DNA from: Deltaproteobacteria bacterium
GTDB lineage: Bacteria; Myxococcota; Kuafuiibacteriia; Kuafuiibacteriales; Kuafuiibacteriaceae
Assembly (NCBI GenBank): GCA_016703535.1
Contig: JADJBV010000002.1
Span: 992,001-1,056,000 of the forward strand
Direction of reading: 5' to 3'
Length of the DNA stretch: 64,000 nucleotides
Position numbers and translations under genes: made by a program. The notes under the pieces were generated by a model. That model was not told the DNA's origin. It saw only the letters and a program-made list of their open reading frames with translations, and did not search any database. Positions 25,462-33,814 of this stretch are shown here, one piece after another (positions within the stretch are counted from its first letter, which is position 1; each line of letters begins with the position of its first letter).

Positions 25462-27681
25462 CTATTCGGCGGGATCGATCACCAAGTGGTTGATCACCCC
25501 GGCGACAATCGGCAAAGGCCGCGTCTGCAGCTGGGCGCCGCTCAGCTGGTAGGAGAGCCGGTAGGCGCCGGTAGGCACCGCGTACCAGCTGGCTGAACCA
25601 CAGATCGGGTCGGTGTTGGTGAGGGTGTCGTCCGGCACGCAGCGGTTGTCGAGGAGGCCCGAATACACGACGCGCCCTGCGGTGGTGGAGGTCTCGATGG
25701 TGATGCCACCGGCCGGGCTTTCGCAGTCCAAGGCCCGCAAGAAGGCCTGGCCCTGGGCCGGATCGTAGCTCAGGCCGAGGTTGCTCAAGGTGGCCTCTAG
25801 GTTGGCCTGGGTCACGAGGTTGATCGGGACCCGGGTGGTGTCGCGGCGCGGCGCGTTGAAGTGCACCACTTCGGTCAAATGCCCGGTCGAGCGGATCACC
25901 AAATAGAGGTCCCGGGGTTGTCCACCCGAGGGGACCTGGAGGCGGGAGGTGTTGGTCAACCCCGGACCGATCGCGGGGGTGGTGACGGTGGCCAACAGTT
26001 GATCGTCGGCTTGGTCCCGGACCTCGATGGTCGCCGGGCCGCCGGCGCTCGAGCGCACCGGGACGTCGAAGCTCAAGGTGGCGGTGACCGTCCGCTCGAT
26101 CGGGATCCGCAGGCAGGAGGTCTCGTCGGGGCTGCGGGTGGGATCGAGCAGGTAGTCCCGGACTCGGTTGGAGGCGGGCGGGCGTTCCCAACGTCCGTGG
26201 CCCCGGCCCCGAGACTCGTAGAGGTACGACTCGTTGGCCAAAGCGTTGCGCATCTCGGTCCCGAGGGAACTCGGCGTCCACCAGTCTTCTTCGCCCACGA
26301 TCAAGAGCAACTTCGGTGCGGTCGGCGCGGCGATCCGCTGGAGTTCGGCCTCGGCGGGCCAGCCGACGCAGGCTCGATAGTCGCTGAAGCCCCAGCCCCC
26401 CAGGCGAGGATCCACCTGTCGGGCTGAGCCCAGCGAAGACTCGAGGGAGGTGCCGGCGATCGCGCCGGGCCCGTAACGATCCCGGCAGCTGATCGCGATG
26501 TTGGCGACTCGCCCACCGTCGTAGGCGCCGTCCGCGTCACGGCCGTTGTAGAGGTCGGCGACCGCAAAGGCCAAGGTTGGATCACCGGCCAAGGCGCTGC
26601 GGATCACCTCGCCCAAGCTGATGTAGAGCCCGGGGCCCATCAGGTAGTTGATCGCCTCCCGGGCGTCGGCCGAGGTCATGATCCGATCGGGCAAGGCGAT
26701 GGTTCCGTCGTCGGCCATCGACAAGAAGGCCATGGTCGCGCTCTCGACCTCGGCCGCGTTTCCGCCCGAGGTCCAGCAGCCCGGCGTCCGAGGGCACTCC
26801 ACGAAGAAGTCTTCCAAGCCGTCCCGTTCGGCGATGGTCCGAATCTCCATAAAAGCTCGGGGATCCAAAGAAGGGCTGACCACCGCGTCCAACACGAAGG
26901 CCCGCATCGAGTCCGGGTGGAGGGTCGCGAAGGTCGCGCCCAAGAGGGTGCCGTAGGAGACGCCCAAGAAGTTCAGCTTCTCTTCGCCCAGGGCGCGCCG
27001 GACCAGGTCCATGTCGTGGGCGACGTCGACCACGCCGAGGTGGGCCAAGGCCTCGGCGCCGACGTTTTCGCGGCAACGTTCTCGGAAGCGATCGATCCAC
27101 GCTTGGTGGGCCGCGGCGTCGTCAAAGGGGTGGATCCGTCGCAGCTCGTCGAGGTCTCCATCCAAGGCGCAGTCGAGGGTCGGTTCACTGCCGCCGACCC
27201 CGCGCCAATCCACGCCGATCACGTCGAAGCGTCGGCGGATGGTGAGGTTCCCGTCTCGGACCCTCGGCACCATCAACCGGCTCTCTCCGCCGGGGCCTCC
27301 GGGGTTGACCAGAATGACGCCGATCCGACGGGCCTGATCTTCGGCGGGCGCCCGGGCCATGGCCAGCTCGATCCTGCCTCGGGGTTCGTCGTGGTTGAGG
27401 GGCACCTCGAGGCGGGCGCACTCCAGCCCGCTCAAGCGGCTTTCGGTGCACGGGGTCCAATCGATCTGCGCGGGAGGTACCCAAGGATCGAGGGGGCCCA
27501 GATCGACGTTCATCTCCGCGTCAGGTCCGCCGTCCAGGCCCGCGTCGGCCCCATCCACGATCCCTTGGTCGCGCGGGCCCAGGTCGCTCGCCGGAGCGCC
27601 GCCGTCGGGGGTGGGCTCGGGATCGCTGCCACACGCCCCAAGGCCGGTGGCAAAGAGGATCACCCAGCCCAACCGTTGCAT
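25462..27681 (-). CDS. Alpha/beta-hydrolase lipoprotein, tripeptidyl aminopeptidase-like, with extra C-terminal domain
   Basis: 739 residues from ATG 27681, chosen because it opens a lipoprotein signal (lipobox GLGAC). A Pro/Asp/Gly-rich linker (about residues 25-70) leads to an alpha/beta-hydrolase domain. Its nucleophile elbow is GVSYGT, with oxyanion-hole block VNPGGPGGES. The acid and base are probably in VGEEDWWTP and SRGRGHGRW, within a TAP-like C-terminal hydrolase region. About 230 further residues form a beta-rich domain unusual for the family. It probably cleaves peptides or esters outside the cell, as TAP-family enzymes of Streptomyces do. The body is longer than standard TAP proteins (about 500 residues). 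Confidence 0.85.
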   Translation of the reverse strand: MQRLGWVILFATGLGACGSDPEPTPDGGAPASDLGPRDQGIVDGADAGLDGGPDAEMNVDLGPLDPWVPPAQIDWTPCTESRLSGLECARLEVPLNHDEPRGRIELAMARAPAEDQARRIGVILVNPGGPGGESRLMVPRVRDGNLTIRRRFDVIGVDWRGVGGSEPTLDCALDGDLDELRRIHPFDDAAAHQAWIDRFRERCRENVGAEALAHLGVVDVAHDMDLVRRALGEEKLNFLGVSYGTLLGATFATLHPDSMRAFVLDAVVSPSLDPRAFMEIRTIAERDGLEDFFVECPRTPGCWTSGGNAAEVESATMAFLSMADDGTIALPDRIMTSADAREAINYLMGPGLYISLGEVIRSALAGDPTLAFAVADLYNGRDADGAYDGGRVANIAISCRDRYGPGAIAGTSLESSLGSARQVDPRLGGWGFSDYRACVGWPAEAELQRIAAPTAPKLLLIVGEEDWWTPSSLGTEMRNALANESYLYESRGRGHGRWERPPASNRVRDYLLDPTRSPDETSCLRIPIERTVTATLSFDVPVRSSAGGPATIEVRDQADDQLLATVTTPAIGPGLTNTSRLQVPSGGQPRDLYLVIRSTGHLTEVVHFNAPRRDTTRVPINLVTQANLEATLSNLGLSYDPAQGQAFLRALDCESPAGGITIETSTTAGRVVYSGLLDNRCVPDDTLTNTDPICGSASWYAVPTGAYRLSYQLSGAQLQTRPLPIVAGVINHLVIDPAE

Positions 27682-27787
27682 CCCCTTGGGATGACACGAG
27701 GGTTGATCGGGCCGCAAGGCACGACGGGCCTACATCAGTCGCTTCGACGTTGACGGTCACCGAACAAACGAGGACCTTGGCCCGGCT

Positions 27788-28408
27788 TTGGGCTGGGTTC
27801 GGGCATCCCTGTTGGTGTTGGCTTTGGGCACCATCGCCTGCCCTCAAGACATCCGGGTGGCCGAAACCCGCGACGGAGGTCGCCGGGATCTGGGGAGCTC
27901 GGACGGAGCCCTCCTCGACTCTGGAGCGCCGACCGATGGGGCGGCGGGGGACGGCCCGCGCGACGCCGAAGTGCGGGACGTGCCCGATCTCGGCTTCTAC
28001 GACTCGGGCGTGGACACCGGCACCTTCGACGCGACCTATCCCGACGCGACCTATCCCGACGCGACCTTCCCGGACGCGATGGTGCCCGACGCCGGCGCCT
28101 TGGATCCGAACTTGGCGGTACCCCCCGCGGGCAACGACGTCTGCGATCCACCGGGAGACCTCAACAACTGCCCCGGCATCAGCGTCTGCCGATTTTACGA
28201 CGCGGCCGAAGGGCGCTGCGAAAGCTGCACCGCCTGCGGCAACCTCTACGACCCCTGCAACAGCGGCGACGACTGCGACATCCTCTTCGCCTGCTTCGCC
28301 GGTTACTGCACCAACTTCTGCATCGTCGGCACCTACGGCTGTGGCCCGATCGAAGACTGCTTGGACGTGGGCCACCCGATCTACGGTGTGTGTCGCCCGG
28401 GGTCTTGA
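27788..28408 (+). CDS. Small Cys-rich lipoprotein with Asp-Ala-Thr-Tyr-Pro repeats
   Basis: 206 residues from a TTG at 27788; the true start is uncertain, but the frame clearly opens a lipoprotein signal (LGTIAC). An Asp/Gly linker follows, containing tandem DATYP units (about residues 80-95) encoded by a 15-bp DNA repeat. The C-terminal ~95 residues hold many Cys (CESCTACGNLYDPCNSGDDC and more), a disulfide-rich domain common in myxobacterial secreted proteins. Function unknown. It is divergent from the hydrolase lipoprotein gene. Confidence 0.7.
   Translation: MGWVRASLLVLALGTIACPQDIRVAETRDGGRRDLGSSDGALLDSGAPTDGAAGDGPRDAEVRDVPDLGFYDSGVDTGTFDATYPDATYPDATFPDAMVPDAGALDPNLAVPPAGNDVCDPPGDLNNCPGISVCRFYDAAEGRCESCTACGNLYDPCNSGDDCDILFACFAGYCTNFCIVGTYGCGPIEDCLDVGHPIYGVCRPGS
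28027..28085 (+). repeat. 15-bp in-gene tandem repeat encoding DATYP units
   Basis: The unit GACGCGACCTATCCC is present as two perfect copies, followed by one diverged copy (ending TTCCCG) and a partial fourth. It lies within the linker of the Cys-rich lipoprotein and preserves the reading frame. Such repeats change copy number by slippage and could vary linker length between strains. Confidence 0.75.
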
Positions 28409-28436
28409 ACGATCGGAGTGTTGTCCTGCGGGGGGC

Positions 28437-29357
28437 TCAGATCTGTCCGGCCCAGCCCTGATCACGTTCGGCGAACGCGTCTTTTGCCAGGCGAACCAGC
28501 TCGGGTGATAGGGGCCCCGCCTTGATCATCCGGGCCGCGGCCTCCACGTGTTCGGGGCGGCGGGTCCCCAAGATGGCCGCGTCGACGCCGGGCGCAAAGG
28601 CGGCGAAGCGGAGGGCGTATTCGTCTTCGGGCAGGGGGCACTTCAAGCCCATGGCGGCGCGGCGATCCCAATACTCCAAGGCGTAGTCTCCGACGGGGCG
28701 CTCCCCGAAGCGCCACGGCGCGTTGGCCAAGGGACGTTTGGCCAAAACTCCGATGCCGCGCTCCGCCGCCGCTGGGATCGCGGTACTCAAGGCGCGTTGA
28801 TCGAAGGGGTTGACGGACACCTCGATCACCTCACACCACTGCGATCGGATCGCCGCGGCCAGGGCCTCGTTTTCGCCCGAATAACCGACGGCCCGCACCA
28901 GGCCCGCGGCTTTGGCGCCCAAAAGTGCTTCGCTCAGCTCACCCCGCTGCAAGGTCTCCAGAGGACAGGAGTGGAGCAGGACCACGTCGAGGTGATCGGT
29001 TTGGGTCCGGGCCAAGGCGGCTTCGATCCCCCCTCGGATCGAGGCGCCGGTCCAATCTGGGATCCCCGGCACGCCATAGCCGACCTTGGTGACCAACACG
29101 AAGTCCCGCCGCCGCCAGGACAGGTGGCGCCCGATCCGTTCTTCGGCCAGGCCGTAGCTGGGGGCCGCGTCGATCAAGGAGAGGCCAAAGTCGACGGCCC
29201 GGTTCAGGACCGTGCCGGCCTGCTCTTCGCTGAGGGTCGGATCGCCGAGACCCCCGGTTCCCAGGCCCAAGACCGGCACCCAGAGGCCGGTGCGGCCCAA
29301 AGGGCGGAGGGGCAGGGGAGCGGAGGGTGTCACGTCCACGGTTCGGGTATCGTCCAT
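28437..29357 (-). CDS. Aldo/keto reductase
   Basis: 306 residues from ATG 29357; the much longer open frame upstream is antisense to the next gene. The AKR barrel is recognised by the N-terminal LGRTGLWVPVLGLGTGG, the catalytic-Tyr region DAAPSYGLAEERIGRHL, the Lys region VLVTKVGYG and the VVLLHSC strand. The usual catalytic Asp-Tyr-Lys-His tetrad appears complete by eye. It resembles the small-substrate pyridoxal or L-fucose dehydrogenase-like AKRs. The gene start lies only 6 bp from the start of the divergent monooxygenase-like gene, so the promoters must overlap the opposing coding sequences. Confidence 0.85.
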   Translation of the reverse strand: MDDTRTVDVTPSAPLPLRPLGRTGLWVPVLGLGTGGLGDPTLSEEQAGTVLNRAVDFGLSLIDAAPSYGLAEERIGRHLSWRRRDFVLVTKVGYGVPGIPDWTGASIRGGIEAALARTQTDHLDVVLLHSCPLETLQRGELSEALLGAKAAGLVRAVGYSGENEALAAAIRSQWCEVIEVSVNPFDQRALSTAIPAAAERGIGVLAKRPLANAPWRFGERPVGDYALEYWDRRAAMGLKCPLPEDEYALRFAAFAPGVDAAILGTRRPEHVEAAARMIKAGPLSPELVRLAKDAFAERDQGWAGQI

Positions 29358-29363
29358 ACCACG

Positions 29364-30674
29364 ATGAGGTGGGCGCTGCTCTGTCCGCTGGTGTTGGTGG
29401 CCTGCACCAGCCCGGTCGAGGTGCCCCACTGCGAAGAGCCCGCCCTTTCCGTCGGCACCGCGACCGTGTCCTGGCACCGGGAAGTCCGGCCGATCATCTT
29501 TGGTCGTTGTTCCACCTGCCATGTCGAGGGCGGACACGCACCCTTCGCCTTGACCGGATATCCCGAGGCGGCCGCCTACGCGCCAGCGATCCGGGACGCG
29601 GTCCTCCACAAGCGGATGCCACCTTGGCAACCCGCTAGTTGTTGCAATCAATTTGCAGATAACTTTGGGCTGTCGGATCCGCAGATCGAGTTGATCGTCC
29701 GTTGGATCGATCAAGGGGCCGAGGAGGGGGATCGGGATCGGCCGGCGCCGCCCTTGCCGCCGGTGGGGGGGCTCTCCCGGGTGGATCTCGAGTTGACCAT
29801 GCCGGTGGGTTATCGGCCTCAACCCAAGCCGGGCCACGTCGACGACTACCGTTGTTTCCTCTTGGACTGGCCCGAAGAACAGCCGGTGGTGGTCAGCGGC
29901 CTCAACCCGGTGCCCGGGGCCCGGCCGATCGTGCACCACCTGATCGTCACGGCCCTCGATCCCGACGAGGCCGAAGCGGTGGCCGGTGAAGTGGCCGAAG
30001 ACGGCCGGCCGGGGCTTCCGTGTGAAGGAGGCCTCGGTGAGTTCGCCAGCGGCCAGGTCCTCGGCGGCAGCCTGATCGGCGGCGACTTTCCGGACGGCAT
30101 CGGCGCCCGTATCGAGCCGGGCTCCAAGATTTTGCTCAACGTCCACTATTCGGTCACCGACCTGGCGCCGCCCGAAGATCGGACCACCATCCAGTTCCGC
30201 CTCGAGCCCGGCGACACGCCCCTCCTCGAGGTCAAGCCGATGGTCTTGGCCAACCCGGCCTGGTTGGTGGGCGGCGCCATGACGGTGAAGGCCGGTGAGG
30301 TCCGGACCTACGCCCACCGGGTCGATCCGCGGCTGCAGACCCTGGGCAAACGTACGCTTCTGCGAGGCCTGACGCCCCACATGCACTACCTGGCCCAAGG
30401 GATGATCGTGACCTTGTTACGGGACGACGGCACCCGCACCTGTCTTTTGGACGTGCCTCGCTGGGAGTTCGGCTGGGAGCAGCCCTATTGGTTTACGACG
30501 CCGATCCCTCTCGAGCCCGGCGACGAACTCCAGGTGCAGTGCACCTTCGACAACACCGCCGCCAACCAGCCGGTGATCGGGGGCGTCAAAGGTGCACCGC
30601 GGGACATCGCCTGGGGCAGCGAAAATCAGGACATGTGTGCGGCGTTTTTGGCCTTCACCGAGGTCGAGGAGTGA
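29364..30674 (+). CDS. PHM-like copper type II monooxygenase lipoprotein with N-terminal CxxCH
   Basis: 436 residues from ATG 29364. The signal ends in a lipobox (VLVACT). A heme-type motif CSTCH occurs about residue 53, in the context FGRCSTCHVEGGHAPFALTG, followed by RMPPW. The catalytic part resembles the copper type II ascorbate-dependent monooxygenase fold: paired His in IVHHLIVTAL, then TPHMHYLAQGM with His and Met ligands. Bacterial proteins of this plan are common in Myxococcota and Planctomycetota; substrates are unknown. Its stop overlaps the next gene (GTGA), forming a two-gene operon with a secreted lipoprotein. Confidence 0.8.
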   Translation: MRWALLCPLVLVACTSPVEVPHCEEPALSVGTATVSWHREVRPIIFGRCSTCHVEGGHAPFALTGYPEAAAYAPAIRDAVLHKRMPPWQPASCCNQFADNFGLSDPQIELIVRWIDQGAEEGDRDRPAPPLPPVGGLSRVDLELTMPVGYRPQPKPGHVDDYRCFLLDWPEEQPVVVSGLNPVPGARPIVHHLIVTALDPDEAEAVAGEVAEDGRPGLPCEGGLGEFASGQVLGGSLIGGDFPDGIGARIEPGSKILLNVHYSVTDLAPPEDRTTIQFRLEPGDTPLLEVKPMVLANPAWLVGGAMTVKAGEVRTYAHRVDPRLQTLGKRTLLRGLTPHMHYLAQGMIVTLLRDDGTRTCLLDVPRWEFGWEQPYWFTTPIPLEPGDELQVQCTFDNTAANQPVIGGVKGAPRDIAWGSENQDMCAAFLAFTEVEE

Positions 30675-31354
30675 TCCGCGGCGCGTGGATCCTGTTGCTG
30701 CTTTCGGGCTGCGCCTCCAGCACCGGCGTGGGTCACGCCCGCCTCTTGGCCGAAGATGAATACGCGCTGACCTTTGGCCTCGATCTCGGCGTCTCCTTCT
30801 CCCGGCTCACGCCTGGCCAAGACACGCCCGCCCCTTGGCCTCAGGGGGTGATCGGCGCCCGTTATGGTTTAGGGCCGGTGGAGCTCGGCGCCCGGACTTG
30901 GGGTTGGGGCCTCCCGACCTACTTCTACACCTTCGGCGCGGCCATCGACGGCAAGTTGGCTTTGCATCAGTCCCCTTCGATCGAGGAGGGCTTCGATCTG
31001 GCCCTGGGCCTCGACGTTGGTTACCACCAGATCAACTACCAACAGGCGCCCATTCACCTCTTGGTGGTGCAGGCGCCTTTGGCCTTCGGCTGGAACTTGG
31101 GCGGTGGGGACCAGCTCTTGTTCGGGGTGCGGCTGGCCAATCACCTGATGGGCGGCGCCGATCAGACCTTGGTCAACCTGCTCTTCGGCGGCTTCTCCAT
31201 CGGCTACTCCTGGCGCGCTTTGCCGGGCGTCGACATCCGCCCGGAAGTGGTGGTGCTTTATTCGCCGGTCTCCTTCAACGGCTACGCGGAAGACGAAGAA
31301 CGTCGTGGCCTCTCCATCGTGCAGATCGGCCTGGGGAGCGCTTTCTCGCTATGA
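30671..31354 (+). CDS. Outer-membrane-associated lipoprotein, beta-rich, unknown function
   Basis: 227 residues from GTG 30671, overlapping the previous stop. The lipobox is LLLLSGC. The rest alternates hydrophobic and polar residues with repeated Gly/aromatic strands (YALTFGLDLGVSFS, YGLGPVELGARTWGWG, IQIGLGSAFSL at the terminus), as in small outer-membrane beta-barrels. The final Leu after SAFS is compatible with a barrel C-terminal signal. Function unknown; probably linked to the monooxygenase-like gene before it. Confidence 0.65.
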   Translation: MIRGAWILLLLSGCASSTGVGHARLLAEDEYALTFGLDLGVSFSRLTPGQDTPAPWPQGVIGARYGLGPVELGARTWGWGLPTYFYTFGAAIDGKLALHQSPSIEEGFDLALGLDVGYHQINYQQAPIHLLVVQAPLAFGWNLGGGDQLLFGVRLANHLMGGADQTLVNLLFGGFSIGYSWRALPGVDIRPEVVVLYSPVSFNGYAEDEERRGLSIVQIGLGSAFSL

Positions 31355-31644
31355 GTCCAGCCTGCACCTTCACGCAGTGCACGGAAACTGGCCCCGATCG
31401 TTCTCCGTGTGCGACGTGCTGGCCGGGCAGGCCATGTGGGCCCGAGCGCACTGGCTAGGTAAAGGAGGCATGGGGGCCTCACCGCCTGAACTTCATCCAG
31501 GCTTGACCTGATGAGGATCGCCCGCGGTCGGCACATTGATCCGCGCTGATCGCGAGGAACGTTGTGACCGGTCCCCGCTCCTGTTAGGAGCCAGCGCGCT
31601 CGCTGGACGTGTTTAGGTTCGCCAGGAGGGCAGGGAGTTTATCG
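31355..31644. other. Non-coding gap between two plus-strand genes
   Basis: About 290 bp with no open frame that looks coding on either strand. It ends in a purine-rich Shine-Dalgarno region (AGGAGGGCAGGGAG) serving the OmpA-family gene. No clear promoter hexamers, RNA gene or terminator hairpin was recognised. Confidence 0.5.
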
Positions 31645-32490
31645 ATGAAGACGTGGTTGAGTCTTGGCTTGTCGGGTGTGGTGGCGGCTGCCGGATGTGC
31701 GGCGGGGCCCGTTGGCAGCTTGTTTACGAGCGTGAAGGGGCCGCGTCAGTTCGATCCGGGCGAAACGACCAACCCGGCTTCTGCGGTGATTTCGGGCGAG
31801 AGCTGCTCCATGAGCATCCTCGGGTTGATCGCCCTCGGTGACTGGTCGGTGGACGCCGCGATGCGGGCCGCTGGCGCTGAAGGCAAGACGCTCAAGAACG
31901 TCGCGGTCGACACCCGGACGATGACCATCCTCGGGTCTCTCTACGGGAACTACTGCACCAACATCACCGCACAAGTCGTCGAAGGCGGAACGCCGATGGC
32001 CGAGATGACGCCGGTTGAGGCCGCGCCGGTCGTAGTGGGTCGCAAGCTGAGCACTGGCCTCGTGGTCAAAGGCAATGAAGGCGGCATCGAGTACTCACTC
32101 CTCGACTTTGTTCAGGACCCGAACCGGCCCGTTGACAAGACGACCTGGTTCAACTTCGATCGAGTCGTCTTCCCGACCGGCAGCGCCGAGATCGATATGG
32201 AAGCGTCCAAGGAGCAGCTGAGCAACATCCACGAGATCCTGAAGGCCTACCCGAACGTGAAGCTGAAGGTCGGTGGCTACACCGACAACACCGGCTCGGC
32301 CGCAACCAACAAGAAGCTCTCCGGGCAGCGCGCCTCCGCCGTCGCCGCCGCGCTCAAGAACCTCGGGACCGATGGAGCTCGCCTCGATCCAGAGGGTTAT
32401 GGCCCCGAGCACCCGCTCTGTCCGGCGAACGACACTCCCGACTGCCGCGCCCAAAATCGCCGCCTCGCGGTTCGTGTGACCGCCAAGTAG
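31645..32490 (+). CDS. TRL-like/OmpA-family lipoprotein
   Basis: 281 residues from ATG 31645, with AGGAGGGCAGGGAG just upstream. Lipobox VAAAGC. The first part (about residues 35-115) resembles the TRL lipoprotein domain: SCSMSILGLIALGDWSVDAA, then a YGNYCTN block. The second part (about 165-281) is a peptidoglycan-binding OmpA-like domain: FDRVVFPTGSAEID, GGYTDNTGSAATNKKLSGQR, with conserved Asp and Arg for diaminopimelate binding. It probably tethers the outer membrane to peptidoglycan. The MITE-like element lies 51 bp after its stop codon. Confidence 0.88.
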   Translation: MKTWLSLGLSGVVAAAGCAAGPVGSLFTSVKGPRQFDPGETTNPASAVISGESCSMSILGLIALGDWSVDAAMRAAGAEGKTLKNVAVDTRTMTILGSLYGNYCTNITAQVVEGGTPMAEMTPVEAAPVVVGRKLSTGLVVKGNEGGIEYSLLDFVQDPNRPVDKTTWFNFDRVVFPTGSAEIDMEASKEQLSNIHEILKAYPNVKLKVGGYTDNTGSAATNKKLSGQRASAVAAALKNLGTDGARLDPEGYGPEHPLCPANDTPDCRAQNRRLAVRVTAK

Positions 32491-32541
32491 TCCACGCGAA
32501 CCCTGGGCCTGGGTTCTCGAGTTCGGTCGCCATCCTGTGAG

Positions 32542-32732
32542 CTAGTGTCCCGTCCGGGAAGTTCGGATCACGTTCGCGCTCGTCCTTTTTGCCGCTGCTC
32601 GACGCGCGGCCTGCGGCCGCCCTTTCGGGCTCCTCGGTCATTGGGGGCAACCCAACTCCCTCCGGAGCGCGTCGATCAGCGACGAAAAATCCTTCGCGGG
32701 AACATGATCGAACTTCCCGGACGGGACACTAG
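32542..32732. mobile_element. 191-bp MITE-like element with ~36-bp terminal inverted repeats
   Basis: The left end (32542 onward, CTAGTGTCCCGTCCGGGAAG and beyond) and the reverse complement of the right end (32732 back) agree over about 36 bases: 24 perfect, then a one-base indel and two mismatches. The outermost CTAG on both sides may be a 4-bp target-site duplication, as in IS5-group elements, but it is also self-palindromic. The interior lacks a transposase gene. Short frames such as one encoding FDHVPAKDFSSLIDALRREL run through it but match nothing I know. It is probably a non-autonomous element mobilised by a transposase elsewhere. Confidence 0.7.
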
Positions 32733-32769
32733 GCAACAGGCCTCTCCGTCGGGCAATGGCCTGTTGCCT
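32731..32769. terminator. 12-bp perfect stem-loop beside the MITE-like element
   Basis: AGGCAACAGGCC pairs perfectly with GGCCTGTTGCCT across a 15-nt loop. It directly abuts the right end of the MITE-like element. It could be the original terminator of the OmpA-family gene, pushed away by the insertion, but there is no T-tract. It lies 33 bp before the esterase start. Confidence 0.35.
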
Positions 32770-32802
32770 GGGCGGGTCCAAGCGGAGGAAAGCTCTAGAC
32801 CG

Positions 32803-33804
32803 GTGAACAGCCCATCGGTTCGGGTAGGGATCTGGTGTTTGGTCGCGTGTTCGATCGCCTGCAGTGACGATCGCCGCACTCGAGGTGGATCGGGTGGGGC
32901 AGCGCCGCGGGACGGAGGCGCCGACGCTGCCAGCGGGGACGGGAGCGGCACCTTGGACGGTGGGCACGGTGATGGATCGTCCTTGGAGGTGGGCGGGTTC
33001 GACGCAGCGGTCGGGCCCGACGCGGCGGGGCCCGAGCTCGGCCCGCTTTGTCCGCCGGCCTTGGATCCCCCGGGGCCCAATCGCTGTGATGTCACTCTGG
33101 ACCTCGTCGACTGCCCCTTTGAGCGCACCGAACTCGAAGGCCGACCGGTCTACTACCAAGTGCCGCTTGGCGTGCCACCGGCGGCGGGTTTTCCGGCGGT
33201 GGTGGTGTTCCAGGGGTCGTTCTTCTCTCCGGAAGAGACCCAGGCGGGAGGACCCGATCTCCCGTTTGGCGGCTTCTATCAGGTCCAACTGCAAGCCCTC
33301 TTGCTCCATCAGGGCTTCGTGGTGATCGCCCCCTCGGCCCGGGCCGGCTTGGCTTGGGCCACCAACTTCCCCGGCTACGAGTCCTCCGAGGACCACGCGG
33401 TGATGTTGGCCCTGCTCGACGAGCTGCACCTTCGCGGCCGCTTTGGCCCCGTCGATCCCGCGCGAGTTTATGCGACCGGGATCTCCAGCGGTGGCTACAT
33501 GACCAGCCGAATGGCCGTCAGTTACCCCGGGCGCTTTCGGGCCTTGGCGATCAACGCCGGCTCTTACGCCACCTGCACCAACGTGTTGTGCAGCATCCCC
33601 GATCCGTTGCCCGCCGATCACCCACCCACCCTGTTTTTGCACGGGGCGCGGGACCTCACGGTGCCGCTCTACACCGCCGAGGCCTATCGGGATCAGCTCT
33701 GGTCCCAGGGCCTGGAGGCCGATCTCTTGGTCGACGCTCAGGCCGGTCACGAGTGGTTGAGCGCCGCGCCGAGCGCGATCGGCTGCTGGTTCCTCAGCGA
33801 CTGA
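32803..33804 (+). CDS. Secreted lipoprotein esterase/PHB depolymerase-like hydrolase
   Basis: 333 residues from GTG 32803, with GGAGGA 12 bases upstream. Lipobox ACSIAC, then a Gly/Asp/Ala linker to about residue 75. The alpha/beta-hydrolase nucleophile elbow is ATGISSGGYMTSRMAVSYP, the pattern of the LpqC/PHB depolymerase-feruloyl esterase group. The acid is probably in FLHGARDLTVPLYTAE and the His in QAGHEWL. It has no substrate-binding module. Probably an outer-membrane-linked esterase acting on polymers or esters. Confidence 0.85.
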   Translation: MNSPSVRVGIWCLVACSIACSDDRRTRGGSGGAAPRDGGADAASGDGSGTLDGGHGDGSSLEVGGFDAAVGPDAAGPELGPLCPPALDPPGPNRCDVTLDLVDCPFERTELEGRPVYYQVPLGVPPAAGFPAVVVFQGSFFSPEETQAGGPDLPFGGFYQVQLQALLLHQGFVVIAPSARAGLAWATNFPGYESSEDHAVMLALLDELHLRGRFGPVDPARVYATGISSGGYMTSRMAVSYPGRFRALAINAGSYATCTNVLCSIPDPLPADHPPTLFLHGARDLTVPLYTAEAYRDQLWSQGLEADLLVDAQAGHEWLSAAPSAIGCWFLSD

Positions 33805-33814
33805 GGCTCGGGCC

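Noticed and set aside
29358..30398. Extension of the aldo/keto reductase to 653 residues
   Set aside because: Antisense to the PHM-like gene; ATG 29357 gives a complete AKR of normal length.
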